Positions 1 to 7,456 of a stretch of 22,823 bases of DNA are shown one piece after another. The DNA is taken from contig CALGGO010000041.1 in the NCBI GenBank assembly GCA_937916085.1, forward strand, positions 1 through 22,823, in the 5' to 3' direction. Numbering within the stretch: position 1 is the stretch's first letter; each line of letters begins with the position of its first letter. The notes under the pieces were generated by a model. The model searched no databases. It saw nothing but the letters and a program-made list of their open reading frames with translations, and had not been told where the DNA came from. Position numbers and translations under genes: made by a program. Source of the stretch: an uncultured Prevotellaceae bacterium. Its GTDB lineage: Bacteria; Bacteroidota; Bacteroidia; Bacteroidales; Muribaculaceae.

Positions 1-55
1 AAGTTAATCTAAACTTTTCCGACTGCAAAAATAAAAGAGGCGCAGCCTAATTTAT
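1..55 (-). repeat. Left copy of 55-bp inverted end repeat
   Basis: Bases 1-55 are the exact reverse complement of 22769-22823. Identity breaks at base 56. The inner part (37-65) is also identical over 29 bases to 21316-21344, so it belongs to a dispersed repeat. Read on the minus strand the core is ATAAATTAGGCTGCGCCTC, directly downstream of a promoter -7 element. It contains a small AGGC-TGC-GCCT hairpin. Confidence 0.9.
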
Positions 56-56
56 C

Positions 57-87
57 CAAAATTAGCTTTTTTTCAAACAATTGCAAA
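57..87 (-). promoter_or_regulatory. Outward minus-strand promoter
   Basis: On the minus strand, a -33 TTTG (87-84) is followed after exactly 19 bases by TAATTTTG (64-57), a full match to the Bacteroidetes TAnnTTTG -7 element. Transcription would leave the window leftwards through the repeat at 1-55. The -7 and the next 20 or so bases are the same as in the promoter at 21336-21366, but the spacer sequence differs. Confidence 0.6.
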
Positions 88-202
88 CAAAAATGCGATT
101 AAGCAAGTTAAAGCTTGTGCTTGCACAAAGCCTTGCGAGCGTGAGCATTTTATCACAAACCGTTCACGGATGAAAATTGTTAATAACTTATTGTGGAAAT
201 AT

Positions 203-234
203 TTTGCGAGTGGGAATGTTTTGCTGTAACTTTG
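203..234 (+). promoter_or_regulatory. Promoter of dnaE
   Basis: A -33 TTTG (203-206), a 20-base spacer and TAACTTTG (227-234) match the Bacteroidetes housekeeping promoter. Transcription would start near 240, giving a leader of about 120 nt for dnaE that begins with the stem-loop at 238-324. Confidence 0.6.
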
Positions 235-237
235 TCA

Positions 238-324
238 CTCGCGTTGCTCGCTGGTTGTGCCGCTTCGCTAGTTTGCCGCTCAGCAAGCTAAGCTAGTTTG
301 CGGCAGAATAGCGAGCAACGCGAG
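238..324 (+). repeat. Large stem-loop in dnaE leader
   Basis: CTCGCGTTGCTCGCT (238-252) is perfectly complementary to 310-324, a 15-bp GC-rich stem. Inside it, GCCGC (259-263) pairs with GCGGC (300-304), and GCTAGTTTGC occurs twice as a direct repeat (267-276 and 292-301). No T-tract follows, so this is not a classical terminator. It could be a regulatory RNA structure in the leader or a REP-like element. Confidence 0.75.
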
Positions 325-361
325 CGGCAGTCTCACTTACAACTTAACACTTATCAATAAT

Positions 362-3300
362 ATGTTTCCGTTTATTCATCTTCACGTGCACTCACAATAT
401 TCGCTGCTCGACGGGCAGGCGCCGGTGCAGGGCATCGTCGATAAGGCTATCGCCAACGGGATGCGCGGCGTGGCACTCACCGACCACGGCAATATGTATG
501 GCATCAAAGAGCTGCACGACTATGTGAACAAGAAGAACGCCGACGTGAACGGCGCCATCAAGCAGCTCAAGAAAAAACTCGAGGAGGAGCAGACGAAGGA
601 CGCCCCCGACGCCGATGCCCTAGCCACCCTCAACGATGCCATAAAGGAGCAGCAAGGCAAGCTGTTCAAGCCCATCTTCGGCTGCGAGGCCTACGTCGCC
701 AACGAGGACATGCACTCCCACACCGACAAGCGCGACATAGGGCGCCACCTCATCTTGCTCGCCAAGAACCTGCAAGGCTACCACAACCTCATCAAGATAG
801 TGTCGCGGGCATGGACCGAAGGCTTCTACAGCCACCCCCGCACCGACCATAATGAGCTTGCCGCTTACCATGAGGGAATAATATGCTGCTCGGCGTGCCT
901 CGGTGGCGAGGTGCCGCAGCTCATCATGAACGGCGACATCAACGGCGCCCGTGAGACGATAAAGTGGTTCAAAAGCGTGTTTGGCGACGACTACTACCTG
1001 GAGCTGCAGCGCCACAAAGCCACTGTGCCCAATGCCAACCACGAGACGTTCCAGAGGCAGCAAGAGGTGAACGCCGTGCTGCTGCAGCTGAGCAAGGAGC
1101 TTGGGGTGAAGGTGATATGCACCAACGACTCCCACTTCCTCAACGAAGACGACGCCGACGCCCACGAGCGCCTGGTGCTGCTCTCTACCGGCAAGCGCAT
1201 GAGCGACGAGCACACCCTGCTCTACACCAAGCAAGAGTGGTTCAAGACCCAGGAGGAGATGAACGCGCTCTTTGCCGACGTGCCCGAGGCGTTGCAGAAT
1301 ACCATGGAGATTCTCGACAAAGTGGAGCTCTACTCCATCAACCATGAGCCCATCCTGCCCGACTTCCCCTTGCCCGACGGCTTCGACAATGAGGACGACT
1401 ACCTGCGATACCTCGTGTATGAGGGCGCTAAGGAGCGATGGCCCAATATGGACGATGAGCACCGCGAGCGCATCGACTTCGAGCTGGAGACCATCAAGAA
1501 GATGGGGTTCCCGGGCTACTTCCTAATTGTGCAGGACTACATACGCGTGGCGCCGTCGCTGGGATGCTCGGTGGGACCCGGGCGTGGCTCGGCGGCAGGC
1601 TCGGCGGTCGCCTACTGCTTGGGAATCACCAAGATCGACCCCATCAAGTATGACCTGCTCTTTGAGCGCTTCTTGAACCCCGACCGCATCTCGCTGCCCG
1701 ATATCGACGTGGATTTCGACGACGACGGCCGCGCTGCCGTGTTCAAGTATGTGACCGATAAATATGGCGCCGAGAAGGTGGCTCACATCATCACCTACGG
1801 CACTATGGCAGCCAAGATGGCGATAAAAGACGTGGCGCGAGTTCATGACCTGCCCATCTCCGAGAGCAACCGCCTGGCAGGCTTCATCCCTTCCCGTCCC
1901 AACGAAATGCCCGAAGACGAGAAAGGCAACAACTATAAGATCACCATCAAGAACTGCCTCAAGTGCTTTCCCGAGTTCCGACAAGAGCTTGACAACCAAA
2001 ATCCCATCGTGGGCGACACCATCCGTTATGCCGAGAAGCTTGAGGGCAACGTGCGAGGCACCGGCGTGCATGCCTGTGGCATGATTATAGGCCGTGACGA
2101 TATCACCGACTATGTGCCTGTGAGCACCGCTCTCGACAAGGAAGACAAGGACGGCTCACGCATCGTGGTGACACAGTATGAGGGCAGCGTGATAGAGGAG
2201 ACGGGGCTTATCAAGATGGACTTCTTGGGGCTGAAGACACTGTCAATCATCAAAGACGCCCTTGCCAACATCAAGCAAACCCACGGCATCGACATCGATA
2301 TAGAGAAGATTCCCATCGACGACCCCAAGACCTACCAACTGTATTGCGATGGCAAGACCACGGGAACATTCCAGTTTGAGTCGGCAGGTATGCAGAAGTA
2401 CCTCATGGAGCTTAAACCCAGCACTTTCGAGGACCTGATTGCGATGAATGCCCTCTATCGCCCAGGACCAATGGCTTATATCCCGCAGTTCATCGCCCGC
2501 AAGCACGGCCGTGACCCTATCACCTACGACTTCCCTGAGATGGAGAAATATCTCAAGGACACCTACGGCATCACAGTCTATCAGGAGCAGGTGATGCTCC
2601 TGTCGCGACAGCTGGCGGGCTTCACACGTGGCGAGAGCGACGTGCTGCGCAAGGCGATGGGAAAGAAGCAGAAAGACAAGCTCGACAAGCTCAAGCCCAA
2701 GTTCCTGAAGGGAGGAGAAGAGCGTGGCCACGACACCAAGACCCTAGAGAAAATATGGAGCGACTGGGAGGCCTTCGCGTCCTACGCCTTCAACAAGAGC
2801 CATGCCACCTGCTATAGCTGGATAGCTTATCAAACCGCCTATCTCAAGGCTAATTACCCCAGCGAGTACATGGCTGCCGTGCTCAGCCGCTCGGGCGATG
2901 TGGAGAAGATGACCAAGTTTATGGACGAGTGCAAAGCCATTGGCGTGAAGGTTATGGGACCCGACATCAACGAGAGCTTCAAGTCATTCAGCGCCAACAA
3001 GGAAGGCATTATCCGCTTTGGACTCAACGGCATCAAGGGCTTTGGTTCCAACGCTGTAGATGCCATCATCGATGAACGGGAGGAGCATGGACCCTTCAAA
3101 GACATCTATGATGTGGTGGAGCGAGTGAACCTCTCGGCGTGCAACAGGCGAGCAATCGAGTCGCTGGCTCTCGCGGGAGCTTTCGACAGCTTTGAAGTGC
3201 AGCGTGAGGCATTCTTCGAGAAGAACACTAAGGGCGAGGACTTCAGCGAGGTGCTCGTCAGATATGGCCAGCAATACCAGCAAGACAAGAGCAGCCGGGC

Positions 3301-4012
3301 CACCAGCCTCTTTGGCGACATGATGGAATCTTTCACCTCCAAGCCTCCCACTCCCAAAGTGGAGCCGTGGCCCAACATGGAACGGCTGTCGCGGGAGCGA
3401 GAGCTGGTGGGCATCTACCTCTCGGCGCATCCGCTTGACCCATTCTTCATGGAGATGAAATTTGGCTGCAACTCCACCATCAAGAACTTCGTTGAGACAG
3501 GCGAGAGCCATCTGGGGCACGAGTATGTTCTTGGTGGTGTGGTGACCGATTATACCGAGCGACCTTCTAAACGTGGCAACAACTTCGGCATCCTTAAGAT
3601 AGAAGACAAAACTGGCACCGCCGAATTTATGATTTTTGACAAGGTGTTTGCCGAATATCGCAACTATTGCATTCCTGGCACGGCAATTGCAGTGAGATGC
3701 AAGTACGAGATGAACACTTATAGCAACAAGGTGAGCCTGCGTGTGAGCAACATAGCTTTCCTCAAGGACTTGAAAGGCAAAATGGTTCAGAGCATCACCA
3801 TTAGTCTCAACGAGAATCAGTTGCAGTTTAACGGCATCTTGCTTGAGCAGCTGAAGGCTAAATCCGACACTAAATGCGATTTAGCGTTCAAGATTCACGA
3901 CTTGGAGACTAACCGATATGTTGACATGAAGTCGAAGTTCAAAATACCGCTCACACGAGAGTTTATTGAACAACTCGATGATTTGGGAATTAAATATAAA
4001 GTTGAAATATAA
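362..4012 (+). CDS. dnaE: DNA polymerase III subunit alpha
   Basis: This is the catalytic subunit of the replicative DNA polymerase, 1216 aa, within the usual range for DnaE. The N-terminal PHP domain begins with HLHVHS (H6, H8, H10) and has TDHGN at 40-44. A charged K/E-rich insertion lies at about 55-105 before FKPIFGCEAYVA; I believe such an insertion is common in Bacteroidetes DnaE. The polymerase core carries PDIDVDF (446-452) and KMDFLGL with D620, the catalytic aspartates. YQEQVM is at 740-745, helix-hairpin-helix and fingers regions follow, and an OB-fold lies at about 1055-1130. The ATG at 362 puts the HxHxH motif at the normal distance from the start. It is first in a probable dnaE-trxA-Sel1 transcript driven from 203-234. 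Confidence 0.97.
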   Translation: MFPFIHLHVHSQYSLLDGQAPVQGIVDKAIANGMRGVALTDHGNMYGIKELHDYVNKKNADVNGAIKQLKKKLEEEQTKDAPDADALATLNDAIKEQQGKLFKPIFGCEAYVANEDMHSHTDKRDIGRHLILLAKNLQGYHNLIKIVSRAWTEGFYSHPRTDHNELAAYHEGIICCSACLGGEVPQLIMNGDINGARETIKWFKSVFGDDYYLELQRHKATVPNANHETFQRQQEVNAVLLQLSKELGVKVICTNDSHFLNEDDADAHERLVLLSTGKRMSDEHTLLYTKQEWFKTQEEMNALFADVPEALQNTMEILDKVELYSINHEPILPDFPLPDGFDNEDDYLRYLVYEGAKERWPNMDDEHRERIDFELETIKKMGFPGYFLIVQDYIRVAPSLGCSVGPGRGSAAGSAVAYCLGITKIDPIKYDLLFERFLNPDRISLPDIDVDFDDDGRAAVFKYVTDKYGAEKVAHIITYGTMAAKMAIKDVARVHDLPISESNRLAGFIPSRPNEMPEDEKGNNYKITIKNCLKCFPEFRQELDNQNPIVGDTIRYAEKLEGNVRGTGVHACGMIIGRDDITDYVPVSTALDKEDKDGSRIVVTQYEGSVIEETGLIKMDFLGLKTLSIIKDALANIKQTHGIDIDIEKIPIDDPKTYQLYCDGKTTGTFQFESAGMQKYLMELKPSTFEDLIAMNALYRPGPMAYIPQFIARKHGRDPITYDFPEMEKYLKDTYGITVYQEQVMLLSRQLAGFTRGESDVLRKAMGKKQKDKLDKLKPKFLKGGEERGHDTKTLEKIWSDWEAFASYAFNKSHATCYSWIAYQTAYLKANYPSEYMAAVLSRSGDVEKMTKFMDECKAIGVKVMGPDINESFKSFSANKEGIIRFGLNGIKGFGSNAVDAIIDEREEHGPFKDIYDVVERVNLSACNRRAIESLALAGAFDSFEVQREAFFEKNTKGEDFSEVLVRYGQQYQQDKSSRATSLFGDMMESFTSKPPTPKVEPWPNMERLSRERELVGIYLSAHPLDPFFMEMKFGCNSTIKNFVETGESHLGHEYVLGGVVTDYTERPSKRGNNFGILKIEDKTGTAEFMIFDKVFAEYRNYCIPGTAIAVRCKYEMNTYSNKVSLRVSNIAFLKDLKGKMVQSITISLNENQLQFNGILLEQLKAKSDTKCDLAFKIHDLETNRYVDMKSKFKIPLTREFIEQLDDLGIKYKVEI

Positions 4013-4032
4013 ATATCGTTCACTATGCTTAA

Positions 4033-4045
4033 TGACATTATGTCA
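4033..4045. promoter_or_regulatory. Small palindrome upstream of trxA
   Basis: TGACAT-T-ATGTCA is a perfect dyad in the 64-bp gap between dnaE and trxA. It is too short and lacks the T-tract expected of a terminator. It could be an operator, but no TAnnTTTG promoter is visible next to it, so function is unproven. Confidence 0.3.
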
Positions 4046-4076
4046 GTGCAAATGGACACAAAACTAACTAACAATT

Positions 4077-4391
4077 ATGGCAAAAGAATTTAACGACAAC
4101 AACATTAACGAGATTATCCAATCGGGCAAACCCGTAGTAGTAGATTTCTGGGCAGAGTGGTGCGGGCCGTGCAAGGCGGTCTCACCTATCATCGACGAGC
4201 TGGCTCAGGACTTTGAAGGAAAAGTGGAGATTGGCAAGTACGACGTTGACGAAGGCGGTGACTTCATGGCAGAACATGGCATCCGCAACATCCCCACCAT
4301 CCTCTTCTTCAAGAATGGTGAGCTTCAAGACCGCAATGTGGGCTCTATCGCCAAAGACGCCTTGAAAGCAAAGATTGAGGCTCTGCTGTAA
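4077..4391 (+). CDS. trxA: Thioredoxin
   Basis: A 104-aa single-domain cytosolic thioredoxin, a general disulfide reductant. The active site is WCGPC (W28, C29, C32) after the VVVDFWAEW strand, and the cis-proline is P73 in NIPT. No signal peptide is present, which separates it from the envelope thioredoxin-like proteins common in Bacteroidales. The gene lies 64 bp after dnaE and 24 bp before the Sel1 gene, and no strong promoter is visible directly upstream. It is therefore probably co-transcribed with dnaE, although the palindrome at 4033-4045 may mark local control. Confidence 0.96.
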   Translation: MAKEFNDNNINEIIQSGKPVVVDFWAEWCGPCKAVSPIIDELAQDFEGKVEIGKYDVDEGGDFMAEHGIRNIPTILFFKNGELQDRNVGSIAKDALKAKIEALL

Positions 4392-4415
4392 ACGTTCTCA
4401 CTTGCGCAGTTTGCC

Positions 4416-5165
4416 ATGACACGCTTAGTATTTATAATATCGCTGTTGCTCTCGTGCAGTACCATAATAATGGCGCAGCACGAGGGTGGTGGCAATGTGC
4501 ATGAGGCGATGAGTGGCAAAGCACGCAACTTTTATCTGCTCGCTCGAGAAGGAGACCCCGAGGCGCAGTATCAGCTCGCCAGCTGCTATCACAGCGGCTA
4601 TGGCGTTGAGGAGAATGATTCCCTAGCTTATTTCTGGGCAAAGAAATCGGCGGAGCAAGATTATCCCGCTGGACTCTATTTCTTGGCTTATTGCTACGAG
4701 ACAGGCAAAGGATGCTCGGCAAATATGGGAAATGCTAATTACCTGTATCAGAAAGCCTATGACAAGGCTTCGGCACGCGCCAATGCCGGCGACCCTTCAG
4801 CGCAGTTTGTGGTAGGAAAGATTTTTGACTATGGCAATGGCGGAGTGGCGCAGAACCAGGAAGCTGCCGCGCGCTGGTACCGCCGCGCAGCCGAGCAAGG
4901 TTATCCTGGCGCACAGTTTAATATGGGCAACTGCTGCCAGTTGGGAGAAGGTGTCAGCGAGAACAAACAGGAGGCTGTCTATTGGTATCGCCAGGCGGCT
5001 CTGCAAGGCGATGCCGACTCTCAATACATGCTCGGACTGTGCTATGCCAGCGGTGATGGAGTCGCCAAGAACTCCCGCAAAGCGATAGAGTGGTTCAAAG
5101 AATCCTCTCGCCAGGGACATCGGCTGGCACAAGACATCCTCGTGCGAATAGGCGAGACATGGTAG
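4416..5165 (+). CDS. Secreted Sel1-repeat (TPR-like) protein
   Basis: A 249-aa protein with an N-terminal hydrophobic segment (residues 4-20) ending in IMA-Q, a likely signal peptidase I site. An alternative lipobox-like LLSC at 11-14 cannot be excluded. The rest is about five Sel1 repeats of roughly 36 residues (starting near 48, 84, 127, 165 and 201). They have the pattern A-QY-LG-CY--G-GV--N---A--W--KAAEQG, for example AQFNMGNCCQLGEGVSEN at about 166-183. Such alpha-solenoids bind other proteins; the partner here is unknown. It follows trxA by 24 bp. A role in envelope protein interaction is inference. Confidence 0.88.
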   Translation: MTRLVFIISLLLSCSTIIMAQHEGGGNVHEAMSGKARNFYLLAREGDPEAQYQLASCYHSGYGVEENDSLAYFWAKKSAEQDYPAGLYFLAYCYETGKGCSANMGNANYLYQKAYDKASARANAGDPSAQFVVGKIFDYGNGGVAQNQEAAARWYRRAAEQGYPGAQFNMGNCCQLGEGVSENKQEAVYWYRQAALQGDADSQYMLGLCYASGDGVAKNSRKAIEWFKESSRQGHRLAQDILVRIGETW

Positions 5166-5243
5166 CCATTCTCGCTTCATCAATCAACGTCTCGGTTATA
5201 TCAAACAACCATCACAACCTCCTAACAATTTAAACAAAATAAT

Positions 5244-5323
5244 ATTTTTGTTGTGTTTGTTGTTAACTTGTTGTTTTTGTTGTTTTTTATAACGGTGTCA
5301 TGTGTTTGTTGTTTGTAATTGTT
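5244..5323. repeat. T/G-rich low-complexity tract
   Basis: The plus strand shows repeated TTGTTG/TGTTTG units with very few A or C bases, interrupted around 5264-5266 and 5288-5299. It lies between the stop of the Sel1 gene and the shared terminator hairpin. It looks like slippage-derived simple sequence; no gene or promoter is visible. Confidence 0.6.
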
Positions 5324-5347
5324 TAACAAAAATAACTCAAAACGTAG

Positions 5348-5388
5348 TGAAGACGGTTCTCCCGCTAATGGCTGGAGAACCGTCTTCA
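5348..5388. terminator. Strong bidirectional terminator hairpin
   Basis: GAAGACGGTTCTCC (5349-5362) pairs perfectly with 5374-5387 across an 11-nt loop, and a T-A pair extends the stem at 5348/5388. It sits between the convergent ends of the Sel1 gene and the phosphodiesterase gene. On the minus strand the stem is followed by a T-rich run, so it best fits termination of the minus-strand gene. Confidence 0.8.
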
Positions 5389-5409
5389 TTATGTTGCTGT
5401 TAGCGTTGA

Positions 5410-7317
5410 CTATTTCACAACAATCTTCTTGCCGTTGTGGATGTAGATGCCGGCAGGTAGGTTGTTGCCATCAATCTTGCGACCCATCAAGTCATAGTAG
5501 CTGTTGTCTTGCGTGCGTGGAGTATCAACGTTGACATTGTCGATGGCGGTATAGTCGGGGGTGTGTACGCGGTAGGCGGCAAAACCGTTGCCCATGGTGT
5601 ATTCATAGACCATGACGCTCTTGCCCCTCTCGGGCACCACACGGAAGAACGAGCCTACCGAGGGATTGGCGTAGTAGCCTCCAGAGCCCATGGGAGGAAC
5701 GGTAGCTACAGCTGTGGCTTCGGCGCTCATGTCGCGAATCGAGAAACCGCCGTTGTAATTAGTGCCGCTGGTGTACAGGAACATCTCGTGGCCGTCGAGC
5801 ACAAAATAGGCACCACCCACCGACGAGTTGCTGTTTGGAACAGTAGTGTTGAGCGAGCCGGGAATATATTTGCCCTTGTCGGTGCCGTCGTAGAGATAAT
5901 AACCCTGATTGCGCACTTGATATACGAAGTGATAAGGGTCACTGTCGATGGGATAAACGACACCTGCCGTGGAACCGGCAAACGACACTGCATCGGTCGA
6001 TTCAGTGCCTTCAAACTCGCCATTGACAATCTTCACGAGACTGATATATGACTTGCCGTTCTGGAAGTGGTAAACATAGCCGCCTTCCTCGCTCATCACG
6101 TCGCCAATGGCGCTGATGAAGTTAGTTTGACCTGTCTCATCTAGTTCAAAATCTACCTCAACAGGTGCGGCATTTATATCGCCGTTGGGATAAATGATGA
6201 GATTGCTGGGCGATGATGTAACACCGTCGTTGCGCTGAATGAGGTTGCCGGCACTGTCGAAGCAGATGCCATGACTGCTGGTGCCGGGAGCTTCGGTCAA
6301 TGTGCCGTCGGGCTTGAGAATTACAAGTTTGCTAGTTGTATAGTTGTTAGCATAAAAAGTGCCATCCTCGGTGATAGCGGCTTGTTGCGCCGACTTGTAA
6401 GGAGAGGCGTCGGCGTCAAGCCCCGAGGGAAAATTTGCGGGCAGGTTGCCTTTATCTCGGGTATAGGAGAAAACTGTATCTACCACCACTTCCAATGGCT
6501 CCATAGGTTCCACGATGGCATCCCAGTCGATGTCAGCGAGGTCAGGCATCTCGCTGGGCATGAGGTAGTCGCAGGTCATCATCGCCACACCCATATTGCC
6601 ATAGAGATTGTAGTTAGCGAGCGAGTTCACCGTCCACACTGCCACATCAATGCCCTTGTCGTGGAAGCGCTTCACGGTGTAAATGTCAAAGCATCCAGCC
6701 TCGATGCTTGGCGTTAGTCCCCATTGCACAATCCAGTCGAAATAGGTTGCCCAGTTGCTGTTGCACAAGAACTGGCACTTGAGGGCGGGGAAGTTGGTGC
6801 GCACATATTCCAGCGAATTGCGCATCGAGGTGAGAATGATAGCTTTGTCGGTCAAGCCTTTCTCCTCGATGAGGGCTGCTAGTCCAGGGAAGTTGCTCAT
6901 GTCGTTGTTGTTGATACCTGTGGTCCATTTGAGTTCGACAACAGGAATCACATTTTTCTCGGCGCAGATGTCTAGATACTCGGCAACGGTGCAGATGTGG
7001 CCCGTGTATGTCACGCCGCCGCGAGTCTGGGTGTAAGTCTCGGCCTGCAGCTCGGCAAGAGTGGCGTTGGCTACGGTGAGGTTTCCGCCCACCGAGTTGG
7101 TGGTCTCGTCATGGCTGATCACGTAATATCCGTCGGCAGTGACGCGCACGTCACACTCGAGTCCCTGATATCCGTAATGATCTACTCCGTTGTTGTAGGC
7201 CTCAACGGTGTTCATCACTCCCATATAGGAGCCACGATGTCCAATAAAGATGGGCTTCCATGCCCACACGCTCATCGCGCAAGCGATAGTAAGAATTGCT
7301 AGTAAAAATCTTTTCAT
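5410..7317 (-). CDS. Secreted glycerophosphodiester phosphodiesterase, multidomain
   Basis: A 635-aa protein with a clear signal peptide (MKRFLLAILTIACAMSVWA). Residues about 22-258 form a GDPD TIM-barrel: HRG (27-29), NTVEAY (36-41), E54 and D56 of LECDVRV, and SHDE with H69. The barrel ends near MMTCDYL. Such enzymes hydrolyse glycerophosphodiesters to glycerol-3-phosphate and an alcohol, with a divalent metal. Residues about 270-590 are beta-rich, with repeated short strands and glycines resembling a propeller; no catalytic motif is recognised. The end, YYDLMGRKI then LPAGIYI and KKIVVK, resembles type IX secretion sorting tails. Surface export is therefore likely, but the exact substrate is unknown. 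Confidence 0.88.
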   Translation of the reverse strand: MKRFLLAILTIACAMSVWAWKPIFIGHRGSYMGVMNTVEAYNNGVDHYGYQGLECDVRVTADGYYVISHDETTNSVGGNLTVANATLAELQAETYTQTRGGVTYTGHICTVAEYLDICAEKNVIPVVELKWTTGINNNDMSNFPGLAALIEEKGLTDKAIILTSMRNSLEYVRTNFPALKCQFLCNSNWATYFDWIVQWGLTPSIEAGCFDIYTVKRFHDKGIDVAVWTVNSLANYNLYGNMGVAMMTCDYLMPSEMPDLADIDWDAIVEPMEPLEVVVDTVFSYTRDKGNLPANFPSGLDADASPYKSAQQAAITEDGTFYANNYTTSKLVILKPDGTLTEAPGTSSHGICFDSAGNLIQRNDGVTSSPSNLIIYPNGDINAAPVEVDFELDETGQTNFISAIGDVMSEEGGYVYHFQNGKSYISLVKIVNGEFEGTESTDAVSFAGSTAGVVYPIDSDPYHFVYQVRNQGYYLYDGTDKGKYIPGSLNTTVPNSNSSVGGAYFVLDGHEMFLYTSGTNYNGGFSIRDMSAEATAVATVPPMGSGGYYANPSVGSFFRVVPERGKSVMVYEYTMGNGFAAYRVHTPDYTAIDNVNVDTPRTQDNSYYDLMGRKIDGNNLPAGIYIHNGKKIVVK

Positions 7318-7352
7318 AACACTAAAGTTTTAGATAGTTTGAAATTTTGCGG

Positions 7353-7385
7353 TAAAGATAACGATTTTTTTCTTATGTTCTGCAA
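7353..7385 (-). promoter_or_regulatory. Possible promoter of the phosphodiesterase gene
   Basis: The minus strand has TATCTTTA (7360-7353), one base off TAnnTTTG. A TTG (7385-7383) lies 22 bases upstream as a weak -33. The position, about 36 bases before the ATG, is right, but the match is imperfect. Confidence 0.35.
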
Positions 7386-7434
7386 TAATAGTTTAGTAAA
7401 ATAGCCAATTATTGATATAAAAGTACTAATTTTG
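7383..7434 (+). promoter_or_regulatory. Probable promoter of the MBOAT operon with flanking dyad
   Basis: TAATTTTG (7427-7434) is a full -7 match and lies 22 bases before the ATG. No TTTG is found at the expected -33 place. Instead an inverted repeat, CAATAAT (7383-7389) and ATTATTG (7408-7414), covers that area and the divergent promoter. An activator or repressor site shared by the two genes is possible but unproven. Confidence 0.45.
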
Positions 7435-7456
7435 CACCTATAACCCGAAATAAGTT

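Larger units (their letters stand above)
1..361. other. Non-coding region upstream of dnaE
   Basis: I see no credible gene here. From left to right it holds a 55-bp repeat (1-55) also found inverted at the right end, a minus-strand promoter reading off the window (57-87), a 14-bp palindrome TTGTGC-TT-GCACAA (115-128), an AT-rich stretch, the dnaE promoter (203-234) and a large stem-loop (238-324). No tRNA or rRNA is recognisable. Confidence 0.7.

Noticed and set aside
82..200. A tRNA or small RNA gene in the left non-coding region
   Set aside because: The 115-128 palindrome is isolated, and no cloverleaf, CCA end or promoter-terminator pair could be made out.
620..1462. A 280-codon minus-strand open frame opposite dnaE
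   Set aside because: It is a shadow of the strongly biased dnaE codons; valine/leucine-rich with no domain.
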